A DNA stretch of 12,242 bases from assembly GCF_000611645.1 (NCBI RefSeq), contig NW_014011997.1, positions 963 through 13,204 of the forward strand, written 5' to 3'. Positions within the stretch are counted from its first letter, which is position 1; each line of letters begins with the position of its first letter. The notes under the pieces were generated by a model, which worked only from the letters and a program-made list of their open reading frames with translations, ran no database searches and was not told where the DNA came from. The translations under genes and the position numbers were made by a program. Shown piece by piece: positions 9,605 through 12,242 of this stretch. Source of the stretch: Monoraphidium neglectum. Its lineage: Eukaryota; Chlorophyta; Chlorophyceae; Sphaeropleales; Selenastraceae.

Positions 9605-10164
9605 CTAGCCGGAGAACAGGCCTGTGGGCAGGTAGCCGCCCCCACCCATCGGGCCCCGCGGCCCACCCAGGCCGCCGGCGCCCGCCGCGTTGCTGCCGCA
9701 GCTGTTCAACACGTCTGGGCTGTCCACGCCGCGGTTGCCACCGCCGGCGGGGCCGCCAAACGCCCCGCCGCCAAACGCCGCGCTGCCATGGAAGCCGAGC
9801 GGCGCGCCGCCGCCGCCCAAGGGGCCGCCGAACAGCACGCGGGTCTGGTCGCTCGCCCCCAGGCCGCCGCCGGCGCCGCCGACGCCGCCCGCGGCCGCGC
9901 CGCCGCCGCACGCGCCGCCGATGGCGTCGGAGTCGTCGGACCCGGGGCTGTGGCCGCCGCCCAGGCCGTCGCCGGCCACTAGATAGTGCTGCTGCTGGTG
10001 CTGCTGCTGCAGGTGGTGCAGCTGCAGCGAGCCCTGGCGCTGCTGCATCTGGCGCCGCACAAACGCCTGCTGCTGCTCCATCTGCACGGCCGCCGCCTGG
10101 GCGGCGTCGGCAGACATCCCGTGGGTCGCCATCATCTGCGACGCCAGCAGCTGCTGGGTCATCA

Positions 10165-10241
<77 letters not shown>

Positions 10242-10637
10242 GTTACGGTGCCGCCGGGCGGCAGCGGCGGCAGCGCCGCGCTCCCCGTCCCCTGCAGCTG
10301 CCACGACGAGCCGCCGCCCTCAGGCGCCTGAGCCTGCGGCGCCCACGCCTGCACCTGCACGTGCGCGGCAGCGGCCGCGGCCGGCGCCGAGGCCTCGGCC
10401 GCGGCCGCGGCGCGTGCCTGGGCGGCGGCGCGGCGCTGCAGCTCTTTGACAGAGTCCCTGAAGCGGACCAGCTGCAGCTGATGCTCTTCCTCCAAAGCCG
10501 CGACCCTGTCGCGCTGGCGCGCCTCGAGCATTCGCCCCATCTTGTTGCGGTGCGCCTCGGGGACCTGTGTGGGCGCCGCGTGTGTGAGCTGGTTGTTATG
10601 GTGGTGGAGTGTGTGTGTGTGTGTTTGTGCGCACTGC

Positions 10638-10688
<51 letters not shown>

Positions 10689-12059
10689 CCAGTCAGCCTG
10701 CATACGTGCGTGTGTGTGATGTGGACGGCTTCCATTCAGCGCGTGTTGTCACAGTAACAGCCCTGCCAGACCAGCCTGCACGCGCCGCTCGCAGAACAAA
10801 CCCTGCAGCCGGCCGCCGCGCACGGCACACAACCGGCATGGGGCACAGATCAGGCGCGCAAGCAAACGGCCGCCGCAGCCGGGCGCCCGGCCGCTCACAT
10901 TGGTGGATGCCATGGAGTGAAGGACCTGAGCCATCTGAGCCCGCAGCTCCATTTCCACTGTCGCCCTCTGGTGCTCCTGCTGTGCCATCAGCTGCCCCAG
11001 CCGCTGCCGCACGGCCGCCTGCACCTGCGGCGGCAGCGCGCACCCATCCGCGTCCGGCGCGCCCGCCGCGGCGGCCGCGTCCGCGCCGTCCGAGGGGCCA
11101 GGGGCGGCGGCGGCGGCGGTGGCGGCGGCGTCGAAGCAGGGCGACGGGGCCATTGCGCTCGCAGCGGTCAGCTGCGGTGACTGCTGCAGCTGGCCGAGCG
11201 CGGCGGCCTGCGCAGACAGCTGCTGCTGCGGCTGAATCATCTGGCCAATAGGGACCACCGGCGACGACGGCCCCCGTGCGGGCGCCGGCCACCAGCCGCC
11301 GGCCTTGCCGCCGGAGGGCAAAGCAGCTTCCTGCCCCTGTTCCTGCTGCTCCTGCTGCTGCCGATTCAGCAGCTGCTGCTGCTGTTGCAGCAACTGCTGC
11401 TGCAGAACCTGCTGCTGCGCCTGCTGCCCCGCGCCTTGTAGCAACGCGTCCCCTTGCACAAACGGCCGCTTGGGCACAGGCAGCCAGTGCGCGCCGCTGC
11501 CAGCCTTGCCGCCGCCGCCGCCCCCGCCACCGCCGGGAGCGCCGCCGGCGTCCTGCGGCTGGAACTCAATGAAATCCTCCAGAAACGAGTCCACCTCCGC
11601 AAACATCCTGTCCCCATCCTCGAATAAGTCGTCGTCCCCGTCCAGCCCCCCCGCCGACGACGCCTGCGCCTGAGCCGCGGCCGCTGCAGGCGGCGCGATC
11701 GCGGGCGCGGGCGCGGGCGCGGGCGTGGCGGCGCGCGCTGCGCCAATGACGTCGAGCACGATCGCGGCGCTGCTGCCGCCGCCCTCCCGCGCGGCGGCCT
11801 GGAGGATCCGCTGAGCCGCGGCGGCAGCAGCGGCGAGGGGGGGGATCTGGGCGCGTTCGGCAGCGGCCGCGTGCTGCTGCTGCTGCGGCTGCTGCTGCTG
11901 CTGCTGCTGCTGCGGCTGCTGCTGCTGCTGCTGCGGCTGCTGCTGCTGCGGCTGCTGCGGCTGCTGCGGCTGCTGCTGCTGCTGCTGCTGCTGCTGGCCC
12001 TGCGTCGGCGGCAGCAGCTGCGGCGCCTGCACCGGGGCCTGCCCAGGCGGGGGCCTAGG

Positions 12060-12090
<31 letters not shown>

Positions 12091-12242
12091 TCGCGCATCA
12101 GAGCCGCGCCTGCGTGGACCTCGGCACTGCTGCTGCTGTTGGCCGCGCTGCCCTGCCTTTGCAGGCGCTGCTGCGGCGGCTGCGCCGCCGCGGCCGCCGC
12201 GGCCGCGGCCGCCCAGCCGCCGGCGTCCGCCCAGGGCGCGCC
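9605..12242 (-). CDS. Gln/Ala/Gly-rich coiled-coil protein, possible transcriptional or RNA regulator; 5' end beyond the window
   Basis: Two exons, 12242-10899 and 10564-9605 (TAG), joined by a phase-0 intron with donor GTGAGC and acceptor CACACAG. 767 residues are visible, and the frame is open to the window edge, so the ATG at 12098 need not be the start. Residue numbers count from the window edge. In order: poly-Ala (about 11-20); Pro-Ala repeats (about 52-62); Gln/Pro tract (about 82-123); second Pro-Ala tract (about 174-182); acidic-hydrophobic segment DDDLFEDGD...FLEDFIEF (about 203-227); poly-Gly (about 237-245); Gln-rich blocks; long charged helix (about 405-505); 25 Gln in a row (557-581); Gln/Met/His-rich part; Gly-rich tail ending GLFSG. 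Such composition is common in algal transcription cofactors and RNA-binding regulators and suggests phase-separating behaviour. No DNA- or RNA-binding domain is seen, so function is open. Nuclear location is inference. Confidence 0.8.
10166..10240 (-). repeat. (CAG)n microsatellite coding for 25 glutamines
   Basis: Twenty-five consecutive Gln codons in the last exon of the Gln-rich gene, all CAG except one CAA near the middle. A single interrupting codon in an otherwise pure run points to recent expansion by slippage. Length variation between strains is likely. Confidence 0.95.
10609..10682 (-). repeat. (CA)n microsatellite in the intron of the Gln-rich gene
   Basis: TG on the plus strand, hence CA on the transcript, with a few interruptions. 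It lies at the 3' end of the 334-nt intron 10898-10565, about 40 nt before the splice acceptor. A GC-alternating stretch (GCGCGCGC) flanks its 5' side in the transcript. Confidence 0.95.
11875..11997 (-). repeat. Imperfect (CAG)n tract coding for Gln blocks split by single Pro
   Basis: Sense-strand CAG codons are broken at intervals by CCG, giving blocks of 2-8 Gln separated by one Pro. The Pro codons differ from CAG at two positions and are themselves repeated, so the unit has been duplicated as a block. Long frames on the opposite strand (poly-Leu) and in the other sense frames (poly-Ala, poly-Ser) are side effects of this composition. Confidence 0.9.
12061..12090 (-). repeat. GCGCCC-type hexanucleotide repeat coding for (Pro-Ala)n
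   Basis: Sense CCC/GCG alternation repeated about five times encodes Pro-Ala dipeptides. A second, shorter copy of the same kind lies at about 11700-11730. (Pro-Ala)n is an extended, disordered linker. Confidence 0.85.

Noticed and set aside
9591..10304. 237-aa minus-strand frame with poly-Ala and Arg-rich sequence
   Set aside because: It is a frame-shifted reading of the CAG run (GCA gives Ala) overlapping the supported frame, and its Arg/Ala content is typical of shadow frames in GC-rich DNA.
9986..11251. 421-aa plus-strand frame with poly-Leu
   Set aside because: It is the antisense reading of CAG repeats (CTG gives Leu) and crosses the intron of the minus-strand gene. The minus frame has a clean splice, varied codons and a coherent coiled coil.

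Overview
The window looks like nuclear DNA from a green alga (chlorophyte, most likely Chlorophyceae; species not determinable from sequence alone). Reasons: very high GC; a gene cut into many small exons (46-108 nt) separated by introns of about 120-530 nt with GTGAG/GTGCG donors; long (CA)n microsatellites inside introns; homopolymeric Gln/Ala/Gly/Pro-Ala tracts; and the algal poly(A) motif TGTAA at a plausible distance behind the first gene. Nothing suggests a bacterial or viral origin.

Layout. Two protein genes are well supported. Both lie on the minus strand, in tandem. (1) From 12242 (window edge) to 9605 lies the 3' part of a gene for a large low-complexity protein: two exons, 767 residues in view, 5' end outside the window. 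It has poly-Gln, Pro-Ala and poly-Ala tracts, an acidic-hydrophobic segment, a coiled coil that spans the only visible intron, a 25-Gln run and a Gly-rich tail. It resembles a transcriptional or RNA-level regulator, but no DNA-binding domain is visible. (2) From 7286 to 1113 lies a complete 17-exon gene. I joined it by hand; every junction keeps phase and the total is 1293 nt, or 430 aa. It encodes a secreted (beta/alpha)8-barrel enzyme that looks like a clan GH-A glycoside hydrolase: signal peptide, successive beta-strand motifs, candidate acid/base E178 in an N-G-E motif, candidate nucleophile E318 in I-S-E-W-G, and a final strand with Y-V-W.

Between and around them: 7287-8218 is the intergenic/promoter region of the hydrolase gene, with a TATA-like element and one unproven small coding exon. 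8219-9604 is probably the long 3' UTR of the Gln-rich gene. 593-1112 is the hydrolase 3' UTR, and 1-592 holds nothing I can name.

The two genes show no obvious functional link. The most notable non-gene pattern is that all four long TG/CA microsatellites sit in introns, in the same orientation to the transcript (CA on the sense strand), and within about 60 nt of the 3' splice site.
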